Both the position numbers and the translations under genes were made by a program. Shown here one piece after another: positions 6,541 through 13,356 of a stretch of DNA of 16,392 bases. Location of the stretch: NCBI GenBank assembly GCA_964502775.1, contig CAZCYE010000034.1, positions 1-16,392 of the forward strand. Reading direction: 5' to 3'. Within the stretch, counting starts at the first letter, position 1, and the number at the start of each line of letters is the position of its first letter. This DNA comes from CAZCYE01 sp964502775. Its GTDB lineage: Bacteria > Actinomycetota > Acidimicrobiia > IMCC26256 > PALSA-555. The notes under the pieces were generated by a model that saw only the letters and a program-made list of their open reading frames with translations, was not told where the DNA came from and ran no database searches.

Positions 6541-7278
6541 TCAGTACCGACCCGGTGAGGCGGGGTTGGCCCCATCGTCCGCAGCGACGTCGTCGGCGTC
6601 TTCACTCGCGGCTTGATAGCCCGGGTCGTCCTGGAGGTGGGAGGCCACGTACACGTACACGTCACCTCGATCGCCCGCACCGGCGGCAGCGGCAGCGGCG
6701 CGGGCCGCGCCGAGGAGCTGGGCCAGGCTCACCGTGCGCCATCGCACACCGCCGACGCCCGGGCGGGTCACCCAGATCTGGGTGTTGGGGGGTGGCGACT
6801 CGCTCGTGTCGTGGGCGGGTTCGGGTTCGAGGCAGATGTCGAAGGTCTCGATTCCCTTCCAGCGCTTGAACACCCTCGGCAGGAAGACCCGCGCCGAGCT
6901 CACGATCGTCTCCACGTAGCGGGCGTCGGAGAATGCCTCGGTGGGCTCGGCGTAGATGGCGAGGTGGGTGCCCCTCGGGTCGAGGCGGTAGCCGCGGTCG
7001 GGATCCTGGAGGGCGGCCCGGGTCACCCGGAGCCCCAGCGGCGCGAGCCGGCGGTCGAAGATCTCGGCGAGGTCGCGCTGGCTCGACGGCGGGAAGCGCG
7101 CCTCGGCGAGCGTCGCACCAGCTGCACCGGCCGGGGTGGTCAGCGGAGCCGGGACGCCGGCCAGCACCGTCGCCGCCGTCACGACCACGGCCAGCGACGA
7201 CGTCGCCAACATGAGGGACCGGCGCCTCGGGGCGGGGCGCGCCGAGACGTGGGGCGGCGCCGAGCGTTTGCATGGCAT
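6541..7278 (-). CDS. Secreted protein of unknown function
   Basis: A 245-residue protein that I do not recognise. The N terminus has a basic stretch (RPAPRRRSLML) followed by a hydrophobic run (ATSSLAVVVTAATVLAGV) and an Ala-rich region, consistent with a signal peptide; the arginines before SLM are loosely like a Tat signal. Residues from about 62 to 195 look like a compact mixed alpha/beta domain, with THLAIYAEPTEAFSDARYVE, ARVFLPRVFKRW and ETFDICLEPEPA. There is one Cys in that domain and none arranged for haem or a lipobox. The last 40 residues are Asp/Ala-rich and probably disordered. ATG 7278 is supported by TAGCCT 8 bases upstream, a leaderless pattern. It is divergent from the AlkA-like gene with 24 bases between start codons. 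Confidence 0.7.
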   Translation of the reverse strand: MPCKRSAPPHVSARPAPRRRSLMLATSSLAVVVTAATVLAGVPAPLTTPAGAAGATLAEARFPPSSQRDLAEIFDRRLAPLGLRVTRAALQDPDRGYRLDPRGTHLAIYAEPTEAFSDARYVETIVSSARVFLPRVFKRWKGIETFDICLEPEPAHDTSESPPPNTQIWVTRPGVGGVRWRTVSLAQLLGAARAAAAAAGAGDRGDVYVYVASHLQDDPGYQAASEDADDVAADDGANPASPGRY

Positions 7279-7286
7279 CGGTCCCG

Positions 7287-7292
7287 AGGCTA
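7287..7292 (-). promoter_or_regulatory. -10 element TAGCCT for the secreted protein gene
   Basis: Minus-strand TAGCCT ends 8 bases before the ATG at 7278, the same spacing seen at several other starts in this window. No Shine-Dalgarno is present, so a leaderless transcript is likely. Its TA is part of a CTAG shared with the opposite-strand element. Confidence 0.55.
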
Positions 7293-7296
7293 GTCA
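7291..7296 (+). promoter_or_regulatory. Candidate -10 element TAGTCA for the AlkA-like gene
   Basis: TAGTCA lies 6 bases before the ATG at 7303, which would put the transcript start at the start codon. It lacks the final T of TANNNT, so support is weaker than on the other strand. Confidence 0.35.
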
Positions 7297-7302
7297 CGCA
7301 CG

Positions 7303-7953
7303 ATGCCACGACCTCGTCGGGACCTCGTGGTGGCCGCTGAGGAGCTGGCGCGGCGTGATCACCGCCTGGCCCGGGTCATCGAGGCCGTCGGCCCGCCTGA
7401 CCTCCGCCGGGGCCGACCACGGCGGGAGCGCTTCGCCGCGCTCGCCCGCATGATCTGCTACCAGCAACTCGCGGGCGCGGCGGCCCGTGCCATCCACGGG
7501 CGCTTCGACGCGCTCTTCGACGGTGCGCCCACGCCCGATGCGGTGCTGGCCATGCGGGCCCAACGCTTGCGCGCCGTGGGGCTGTCGGCATCCAAGGTGG
7601 CCTCGATCCGCGACCTGGCGGCCAAGGTCGCCGCCGGGGACCTCAGCCTGGACGGGCTGGGCCGACTCGACGACGAGGGCGTGGTGCGGTCCCTCACCGT
7701 GGTGCGCGGCATCGGCCGATGGACCGCCGAGATGTTCCTCATGTTCCAGCTGGGGCGACTCGACGTGTGGCCGGTCGGCGACTACGGAGTGCGCAAGGGA
7801 TTCGCACGCTGGCAGGGCATGGCCGAGATGCCGACCGAGGCGGAGCTCGGACCGCTGGGCGACGCGTACCGACCGTACCGGTCGATCGTCGCGTGGTACT
7901 GCTGGCGCGTGCTCGACACGGTGCTCCCGGTTGCGACGGACCCGCAGGGCTGA
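7303..7953 (+). CDS. AlkA-like DNA-3-methyladenine glycosylase (HhH-GPD)
   Basis: A 216-residue base-excision repair glycosylase of the HhH-GPD superfamily that removes alkylated bases such as 3-methyladenine. The N-terminal helical block has RMICYQQLAGAAARAIHGRF (about 49-68), the usual site of the QQL motif. The helix-hairpin-helix is at 130-148 (SLTVVRGIGRWTAEMFLMF), and the catalytic Asp is Asp160 in WPVGDYGVRKG. Trp139 before the helix is typical for the AlkA branch. At 216 residues it is shorter than E. coli AlkA and lacks the N-terminal TBP-like domain and the Ada-like fusion. No Cys cluster for an iron-sulfur site is visible, which argues against the EndoIII branch. It converges on the MMPL gene with 7 bases between stops. 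Confidence 0.9.
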   Translation: MPRPRRDLVVAAEELARRDHRLARVIEAVGPPDLRRGRPRRERFAALARMICYQQLAGAAARAIHGRFDALFDGAPTPDAVLAMRAQRLRAVGLSASKVASIRDLAAKVAAGDLSLDGLGRLDDEGVVRSLTVVRGIGRWTAEMFLMFQLGRLDVWPVGDYGVRKGFARWQGMAEMPTEAELGPLGDAYRPYRSIVAWYCWRVLDTVLPVATDPQG

Positions 7954-7960
7954 GGCGCCG

Positions 7961-10114
7961 TCAGGCGATGTCGATGCGCGGGAGCGCGCGGTCGAGGAAC
8001 CGCGGGAGCCACCAGTTGGCCCGCCCCAGCATCTCCATCAACGCAGGCACGAGCACCATCCTCACGATCGTGGAGTCGACGGCGACTGCCACGGCGAGGC
8101 CGAGCCCGAACATCTTCACCTCGGCGATCGGGTAGGCCACGAAGCTGAGGAAGACGACGATCATGATCAGCGCCGCCGAGGTGATGACGCGCGCCGTGTG
8201 CGACAGACCGTTCACCACCGCGGTGCGCGTCTGGCCGGTTCGGTCGTACTCCTCGCGGATCCGGGTGAGCAGGAACACCTGGTAGTCCATCGACAGCCCG
8301 AACAGGATGGCGAACATCATGAACGGGACGAACGAGACGATCGGCACGGTGCTGTCGAGGCCGAAGACCTCCTTGAGCCAGCCCCACTGGAACACCGCGA
8401 CGGTCACGCCGTAGGCCGCGCCCACCGAGAGCAGGTTCATGAGCGCCGCGGTCGCGGGGATCACCACCGACCGGAACACCAGCATTAGGAGCATGAAGCT
8501 CAGCAGCACCACCGCCCCGACGAAGTAGGGGAGCCGCTGCGAGATCCGGTCGCCGACGTCGATGTAGGCGGCGGTGACGCCGCCGACGTACGCCTTGGCG
8601 TCCTGGCCTTCGAGAGCATCGGGGATCACGTCGGTGCGCAGCTGCGTCACCAGCTTGGCCGTCGCCGCCGCGTCGGGCGCGGTGGTGGGGACCACCGTGA
8701 CGATCGACGTGTTGCCGGCCGGGTTGGCCTCGGGTGGTGACACCTGGGCCACACCCTTGGTCCCCTTCAATGCCGTGAGCAGGCCGGGCGGGACGTCATC
8801 ACCGGCGCGGTGGGTCACCACCACGAGCAGCGGGCCGTTGAACCCCTCCCCGAATCCCGCGGCGGTGAGGTCGAACGCGATGCGTTGCGTGGACCCTTCG
8901 GGTGCCGTGCCGTCATCGGCTTGGCCGTAGCGAATCCAGAGGAACGGCAGCGCCAGCACCACCAGGACCACGACGCTGACCGCGGCAAAGGGCGCGGGCC
9001 GACGGGCGACGCGTTCGGCCCACCGGGCCCAGAACGGTGATCCCGGCTCCGCACCCGGTGCCCGGGCCTTGCCGGTATCGCCGGCCGCGCCACCGCGTCG
9101 GGGCCGACCCAGGTGCACGCGGCCGCGGTCGATGCGGGTCCCGACGATGCCCAGCACCGCGGGGAGCAGCGTGAGCGCCGCGACCATCATCACCGCGACC
9201 ACGATCGCCGCCGCGAACCCGAGCACCGCGACGTAGGAGATGCCCGAGATGACCAATCCGCAGATGGCGATCACCACGGTGGTTCCGGCGAACAGCACGG
9301 CCTGACCCGCGGTCGCGACCGCGTTGCCGATCGCGGCCTCCACCTCGAGACCGGCCGCGAGGTTCTCGCGGTAGCGGGTGAGGATGAACAGCGAGTAGTC
9401 GATGCCCACGCCGAGCCCGATCATCGTGGCGAGCTCGGGCGCCGCGGTCCCCACATCGGTCACGCTCGCCAGCAGCGTGATGAGGGAGATCCCGATCGCG
9501 AGCCCGAAGAGCGCGGTGGCGATCGGGATGCCTGCGGCGACGATGGAGCCGAAGGCGAGCACGAGGATGATGGCGGCGAACACCAGACCCACCTGATCGC
9601 TCGCACCGGCCGCGGGTGCTTTGGCATAGTCAGTGAGCTGGCCGCCGAAGGCGACCTGGAGCCCGGCGGTGCGTGCCGGCTCGGCGGCGCGACGCAGCTG
9701 AGCGAAGCCTTCCTTGCCGAGCTCGGGAACGCGCTCGCGGTACTGGACCTGGAGGAGCGCGGTGTCACCCTTGGGCGAGGGGACCGGACCCGCCACCTGC
9801 GGAGCCTGGGGGAGGCCCTTGATGCGCTGCACCGCCGCCGCGATGGCGGCCTCATTGGCCGGGGTGGAGAGCTTCCCGGAGCGTGCGTGCACGACGACTG
9901 TCGCGCTCCCGCCGGACTGCGCGGGGAAGCGGCGCTCGAGGAGGTCGAGCGCGGTCTGGGACTGGGTGCCGGGAATCTCGAGGTTGTCGAAGGTCTGGCC
10001 GCCACTGGCCGTGGCCGCCATGACGATCCCGACCAGCAGCACCGCCCATACCGCGAGCACGAGCCAGTGCCTGCGAGCGGCGTGGCGACCGAGCCGATCG
10101 AGGAACGACGCCAC
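7961..10114 (-). CDS. MMPL-family RND-type transporter
   Basis: A 717-residue inner-membrane exporter with the internal duplication of the MMPL family: one transmembrane helix near 20-36 (LVLAVWAVLLVGIVMA), a large external domain, five helices, then the same plan again from about 370. The family motifs are MIGLGVGIDYSLFILTRYRE in the first half and GLSMDYQVFLLTRIREE in the second, with the Asp-Tyr pairs that carry protons in MmpL3-like pumps. Length matches short actinobacterial MMPL proteins, which export lipids or drugs. A Gly/Arg/Pro-rich cytoplasmic linker separates the halves. The GTG start at 10114 is supported by TAGCCT 8 bases upstream and the absence of a ribosome binding site. The divergent gene is an acyl-thioesterase-like protein, which hints at lipid metabolism but does not prove a substrate. 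Confidence 0.93.
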   Translation of the reverse strand: MASFLDRLGRHAARRHWLVLAVWAVLLVGIVMAATASGGQTFDNLEIPGTQSQTALDLLERRFPAQSGGSATVVVHARSGKLSTPANEAAIAAAVQRIKGLPQAPQVAGPVPSPKGDTALLQVQYRERVPELGKEGFAQLRRAAEPARTAGLQVAFGGQLTDYAKAPAAGASDQVGLVFAAIILVLAFGSIVAAGIPIATALFGLAIGISLITLLASVTDVGTAAPELATMIGLGVGIDYSLFILTRYRENLAAGLEVEAAIGNAVATAGQAVLFAGTTVVIAICGLVISGISYVAVLGFAAAIVVAVMMVAALTLLPAVLGIVGTRIDRGRVHLGRPRRGGAAGDTGKARAPGAEPGSPFWARWAERVARRPAPFAAVSVVVLVVLALPFLWIRYGQADDGTAPEGSTQRIAFDLTAAGFGEGFNGPLLVVVTHRAGDDVPPGLLTALKGTKGVAQVSPPEANPAGNTSIVTVVPTTAPDAAATAKLVTQLRTDVIPDALEGQDAKAYVGGVTAAYIDVGDRISQRLPYFVGAVVLLSFMLLMLVFRSVVIPATAALMNLLSVGAAYGVTVAVFQWGWLKEVFGLDSTVPIVSFVPFMMFAILFGLSMDYQVFLLTRIREEYDRTGQTRTAVVNGLSHTARVITSAALIMIVVFLSFVAYPIAEVKMFGLGLAVAVAVDSTIVRMVLVPALMEMLGRANWWLPRFLDRALPRIDIA

Positions 10115-10122
10115 GGAGGCGC

Positions 10123-10128
10123 AGGCTA
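10123..10128 (-). promoter_or_regulatory. -10 element TAGCCT for the MMPL gene
   Basis: Minus-strand TAGCCT ends 8 bases before the GTG at 10114, repeating exactly the hexamer and spacing seen upstream of the secreted protein at 7278. No clear -35 or Shine-Dalgarno is seen. Confidence 0.55.
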
Positions 10129-10149
10129 CGCGCGTGACAGCATCGGGGC

Positions 10150-10974
10150 GTGGACGGTCGCGTGACGCGAGGAGACGTGGACGATCTCGTGGCGCTGCCC
10201 GAGGGGGGACGCTGCTACACGCGGTCCCGGGCGGTCGAGGTCTCCGACATCACGAGGTCGGGCCGCATCGGGCTCGCGACGCTGGCGCGCTACGCACAGG
10301 ACATCGCCGCCGATGACGCGCACGAGCTGGGGGTGCGCGGGGTCTGGGTTGCCCGCCGGGTGGTGCTCCGTCTCGGTGTGCTGCCCGGTTACGGCAATGG
10401 CCTCGTGCTGCGCACGGCGGTCACGGGCATGGGGAGCCGTTGGGTCGAACGCCGTACCTCGGTCGCCGTGGAAGCGATCCCGGGCGCGGGCCCGGGCGCG
10501 AGGAGCAGGGGCGGAGGTGACGCGGCACCGCCGGGGTCGGTGGCCGAAGTCGCGGCGCTCTGGGTGCACGTCGACACGCGGGGTCGTCCGGTGCGCATCC
10601 CGCCCGAGCGCCTGGGGCCGTACGCGGCGTCGGTCGCGGCGCGAACGGTCAGCAGCCGACTCCACCACGGCGCTCCCCCGCCCGACGCGGTGGTGCGGGC
10701 CTGGCCGCTGCGCAGCGCAGACTTCGACACCCGCGGTCACGTGAACAACACCGCGCCCTGGGCCGCCGTGGACGACGAGGTTGACCGCGTCGAGTCCCCG
10801 GGTGTGCCCGTCGATGGCGAGATCGAGTACCGCGCGCCGATCGAATGTGGCGACGTCGTCGAGCTGCATCGGACCTGGAGCGCGGACGAGCTGTGGTGCT
10901 GGCTCGTCGTCGCCGATGCCGTACGCGTGTCGGCGCGAGTGGGGTTTCGGGGGAGTGCCACGCCCGTCGTCTGA
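10150..10974 (+). CDS. Acyl-ACP thioesterase-like double hotdog protein
   Basis: A 274-residue protein with two hotdog folds, resembling FatA/FatB-type acyl-ACP thioesterases that release fatty acids from acyl carrier protein. Hotdog 1 covers about 22-165, with SGRIGLATLARYAQDIAADD and ALWVHVDTRGRPVRIP. Hotdog 2 begins near 183, with DFDTRGHVNN at 191-200, the counterpart of the plant DxDxNxHVNN active-site block. Here the Asp and His are kept but the catalytic Asn position is Arg. A Gly/Ala/Pro/Arg-rich insert (about 110-130) interrupts hotdog 1. The start is uncertain: GTG 10150 gives the longest protein, and GTG 10177 has GGAG only 2 bases before it. The gene is divergent from the MMPL exporter and converges on the XRE gene with 25 bases between stops. 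Confidence 0.8.
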   Translation: MDGRVTRGDVDDLVALPEGGRCYTRSRAVEVSDITRSGRIGLATLARYAQDIAADDAHELGVRGVWVARRVVLRLGVLPGYGNGLVLRTAVTGMGSRWVERRTSVAVEAIPGAGPGARSRGGGDAAPPGSVAEVAALWVHVDTRGRPVRIPPERLGPYAASVAARTVSSRLHHGAPPPDAVVRAWPLRSADFDTRGHVNNTAPWAAVDDEVDRVESPGVPVDGEIEYRAPIECGDVVELHRTWSADELWCWLVVADAVRVSARVGFRGSATPVV

Positions 10975-10999
10975 CGGCTCGTGCTCACGCGCGGCTCGG

Positions 11000-12067
11000 C
11001 TACGAAGCGAATTGCCCGTGCTCGGGAGGTGCGATCCATCGGATCGGCCACAGCGAGCCGGCCTGCTCCCGCGTCGGGTCCCAGTCGATCGAGCCGGACT
11101 GCTCCCACGGGGGCTGGGTCGGGGTCGCCTCGGGGATCGGCCACGGGGGCGGGGGCCATCCGTGATCGCCGTTTCGTGCGGGCTCGACCATCGCCGCGGC
11201 ATCGGTGGTCATGAGCCGCGCCGAGGGGATCGGGTCGAAGGCCTCGACCGGCGGCGCTCCCGGCCCGACGCCGGACGGCACCGGGTCGAACCCGAAGGGG
11301 TCCTCCCGGCCGGTGGTCAGCGGTGCCACCTCCTCGGGTTCCAACGGGGGTGGCGGGTCGAACGGATCGACGGCGCGTGGGGTGGCGAAGAACTCCATGA
11401 GCGCATCGTCGGTGTCGGGCTCGGCGAGCGCCCGGTACAGGTCGAGCGGCTCGACCGTGCCGCCGATACCCCCCGTACTGGCGATGTCATGGCTCGCGAT
11501 CGCCGGATGCCCGTGCGCAACGTCTCCCGTGGGGTCATCGGTCGGGACGAGGAGCGCGCGCACGCGGGCGGCATCGGTCGGGCTCATCCGCGCGAGCTCC
11601 ACCAGGCGCCCCTCGATCGCTTCCGGCGAGTGGCCGAGCGCGTCGGCGAGCACCGCGAGATCGGTGTCCCGATGGGGGAGTGGTGATCCGGGCGGAAGCC
11701 GGCGGAGATCGTCGATGAGCGAGAGGTACTGGGTGAGCACGCCGTCGCGAGGACCTTCCCCGCGGAGCCGGCGCACCGAATCGCCGATGGCGACCGAGGA
11801 GAGGTGCGTGTCCACCACGACGGGCGTGCGCTCGGGGAGCAGCGCGGTCACGTCGACGCCGCACGAGCCGGCGATGCAGAACAGGTCGGTGTCGGGCATC
11901 TCGGCCGCGCCCCGCTCGTAGGCGGCGAGCTCTCGGCGGGTGAGCCCCGACGACCGCGCGACATCGCTGCGCGACAGGCCCTGCTCCCGGCGGACGTCCC
12001 GGACGCGCTGGCCGAGATCCCGAGCCGAGGGGGTGCCGGCGCGCGTGTCGTCAGCGGTCTTGGCCAC
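11000..12067 (-). CDS. XRE-type HTH protein with long Pro-rich C-terminal tail
   Basis: A 355-residue putative DNA-binding regulator. Residues 18-78 form a Cro/C1-type helix-turn-helix: LGQRVRDVRREQGLSRSDVA, then GLTRRELAAYERGAAEMPD and LFCIAGSCGVDVTALLP. A second, mostly helical part at about 88-175 (SVAIGDSVRRLRG, LTQYLSLIDDLRRLPPG, VLADALGHSPEAIEGRLVEL) is not a family I can name. From about 178 onward the protein is acidic and Pro-rich, with FDPPPPLEPEE and WPPPPWPIPEA, probably disordered, ending in a short Trp-rich stretch (SLWPIRWIAPPEHG). There is no transmembrane segment, so it is not RodZ-like. The GTG start lacks a ribosome binding site and no convincing -10 was found. It is divergent from the carbonic anhydrase-like gene with a 128-base gap, where I see no operator repeat. 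Confidence 0.7.
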   Translation of the reverse strand: MAKTADDTRAGTPSARDLGQRVRDVRREQGLSRSDVARSSGLTRRELAAYERGAAEMPDTDLFCIAGSCGVDVTALLPERTPVVVDTHLSSVAIGDSVRRLRGEGPRDGVLTQYLSLIDDLRRLPPGSPLPHRDTDLAVLADALGHSPEAIEGRLVELARMSPTDAARVRALLVPTDDPTGDVAHGHPAIASHDIASTGGIGGTVEPLDLYRALAEPDTDDALMEFFATPRAVDPFDPPPPLEPEEVAPLTTGREDPFGFDPVPSGVGPGAPPVEAFDPIPSARLMTTDAAAMVEPARNGDHGWPPPPWPIPEATPTQPPWEQSGSIDWDPTREQAGSLWPIRWIAPPEHGQFAS

Positions 12068-12181
12068 GGATGGGGTATCGGCGTCGGGCCCGAGCGCCTG
12101 AAGGCCGTCCGACCGGGACCTGAGGCGGGATCTGGGGCGGGGCCGTCGGCTGGTCCGCCCGGTGCTGGTGCGGGCCAGGGG

Positions 12182-12187
12182 TAGCGT
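12182..12187 (+). promoter_or_regulatory. -10 element TAGCGT for the carbonic anhydrase-like gene
   Basis: TAGCGT ends 8 bases before the GTG at 12196. No Shine-Dalgarno precedes the GTG, so the transcript is probably leaderless. Confidence 0.55.
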
Positions 12188-12195
12188 CGTCGGCC

Positions 12196-12714
12196 GTGGC
12201 CATCTACGCCTTGGGGGACGTCGAACCGAGCATTCATCCCGATGCCTGGGTCCATCCCGATGCCACCGTGATCGGCGACGTTGCCATCGGCGCCGAATCG
12301 ACGGTCTGGCCCCAGGCGGTCCTGCGGGGCGACTACGGGCGGATCCGGATCGGCGCCCGTACCAACGTCCAGGACGGGGCCGTGATCCACGCGACGGCGG
12401 CCCTGCCCACGGTGATCGGCGACGACTGCGTGATCGGTCACCTCGCCCACCTCGAGTGCTGCACCGTGGAGGACCGCGTGCTCGTCGGGAGCAACTCCGT
12501 GGTCCTGCACCGGGTGGTCGTGCACCGGGGCGCGCTCATCGCCGCGAGCGCGCTCGTGCCCAACGACATGGACGTTCCCTCGGGTGCGATCGCGATGGGA
12601 GTGCCGGCCCGGCTTCGGCTCGACGCGGTGGATGCCGATTCCTCACCTGAGTTCGCGTCGATCTACGTGGCGAACGGGAAGCGCTACCGCGACGAGCTCC
12701 GCCGCTTGTCCTGA
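12196..12714 (+). CDS. Gamma carbonic anhydrase-like hexapeptide-repeat protein
   Basis: A 172-residue left-handed beta-helix protein of the gamma carbonic anhydrase/YrdA group. The hexapeptide repeats run from about 13 to 145 and include VLRGDYGRIRIGARTNVQDG, the conserved block around the Arg and Gln/Asp of the active site. Zinc ligands expected in this family are three His: His65 (VIHA) and His82 (GHLA) are present, but the third, five residues after His82, is Glu87. A His does occur at 85. Metal binding may thus differ, or the protein may belong to a subfamily with another role. A short C-terminal helix (EFASIYVANGKRYRDELRRL) closes the protein as usual. The GTG start is supported by the upstream TAGCGT. 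Trimer formation is expected from the family. The gene stands alone. Confidence 0.85.
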   Translation: MAIYALGDVEPSIHPDAWVHPDATVIGDVAIGAESTVWPQAVLRGDYGRIRIGARTNVQDGAVIHATAALPTVIGDDCVIGHLAHLECCTVEDRVLVGSNSVVLHRVVVHRGALIAASALVPNDMDVPSGAIAMGVPARLRLDAVDADSSPEFASIYVANGKRYRDELRRLS

Positions 12715-12730
12715 GTTCCTGCTCCCCGCT

Positions 12731-12749
12731 CTTGGTGCTTCGCACCGGG
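12731..12749. terminator. Candidate hairpin downstream of the carbonic anhydrase-like gene
   Basis: GGTGC (12734-12738) and GCACC (12742-12746) pair perfectly around a TTC loop, and the stem extends outward to 8 pairs if two G-U wobbles and a final C-G are allowed. It lies in the 90-base gap between two convergent genes. Confidence 0.4.
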
Positions 12750-12774
12750 CCGCTTGGGCCCCGGCTCGCTGCTC

Positions 12775-12789
12775 GCCGGGGTACCCGGC
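12775..12789. terminator. Second candidate hairpin between convergent genes
   Basis: GCCGGG (12775-12780) and CCCGGC (12784-12789) form a perfect 6-bp GC stem with a GTA loop, 15 bases before the stop of the leftward metallohydrolase. Being symmetric it could act in both directions. No T run is present. Confidence 0.4.
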
Positions 12790-12804
12790 TCGCGGGCGCT
12801 CGCC

Positions 12805-13314
12805 TCAGGCTTCCCGTTCCTGCCAGCCGTAGTCGAGGCCGCCGCCCGAACGCGCCACGGGCGGCGCGCTCACGCTCACTCGTTGGTCGGCATAGCCGCC
12901 GGCGAGGTCAGCGGCTCGCGCGGGTCCGAGGAACGCCTCGGTGGCATCGAGCAGCAGGCGAGCGAACGCGGGCCCGTGGAGGGCGAGACCGGGCTCCTCG
13001 TGCAGTCCCCAGTGCGCCAGCTCGTGGAGCACGATGCTCTTCGTTCGGTACCGCAGGGGCAGGGTGATGGTGGGCACGGGCTCGGCGCCGAACGACGCGA
13101 CGCGCGCGCCGGCGCGACCCGCGACGACCACCGGGATCCGCCCGAGGTCGAGCTCGGGAAAGCGAGCGAGCCACCAGAAGCTGCCGACCACGCGCTCGGC
13201 GAACCGACCGCACGCCACCACGCCCGGCAGCGGGCTCGAGCCGAGCCGCATCTCGGCTCGGTAGACGCGCGCTCGCTGCTGGTCGCGCACGAGCGTCGCT
13301 TCCATCCCCTCCAT
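12805..13314 (-). CDS. Putative zinc metallohydrolase, TIGR04338-like
   Basis: A 169-residue protein with a zincin signature: HELAH at 97-101 (His97, Glu98, His101) inside SIVLHELAHWGLHEEPGLA, and a third candidate ligand His113 in LHGPAFARLLLD. The N-terminal VRDQQRARVYRAE matches my recollection of the TIGR04338 family of small actinobacterial metallohydrolases, which start with a similar RD-QR-RVY-AE block; the substrate of that family is unknown. There is no signal peptide, so the protein should be cytoplasmic. ATG 13314 is supported by TACCGT 8 bases upstream on the minus strand; a second ATG at 13305 is possible. The last 20 residues (VARSGGGLDYGWQEREA) look unstructured. It is a single gene, convergent with the carbonic anhydrase-like gene. 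Confidence 0.8.
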   Translation of the reverse strand: MEGMEATLVRDQQRARVYRAEMRLGSSPLPGVVACGRFAERVVGSFWWLARFPELDLGRIPVVVAGRAGARVASFGAEPVPTITLPLRYRTKSIVLHELAHWGLHEEPGLALHGPAFARLLLDATEAFLGPARAADLAGGYADQRVSVSAPPVARSGGGLDYGWQEREA

Positions 13315-13322
13315 AGCCGCAA

Positions 13323-13328
13323 ACGGTA
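13323..13328 (-). promoter_or_regulatory. -10 element TACCGT for the metallohydrolase gene
   Basis: Minus-strand TACCGT ends 8 bases before the ATG at 13314. There is no ribosome binding site, matching the leaderless pattern of other genes here. Confidence 0.55.
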
Positions 13329-13356
13329 GGGGCGCGTCGCCGGGGTGGCGCGGACG

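Noticed and set aside
9113..10165. 350-codon plus-strand open frame opposite the MMPL gene
   Set aside because: It is a shadow frame of high-GC coding DNA. Its product is rich in His, Arg, Asp and Gly with no recognisable motif, while the minus strand encodes a clear MMPL protein.
10964..10977. CCGTC/GACGG hairpin at the thioesterase stop
   Set aside because: Only 5 base pairs with a 4-base loop and no supporting tract; too common in GC-rich DNA to call a terminator.
10126..11202. 358-codon minus-strand frame opposite the thioesterase-like gene
   Set aside because: Basic, low-complexity shadow frame without motifs; the plus strand has hotdog blocks.
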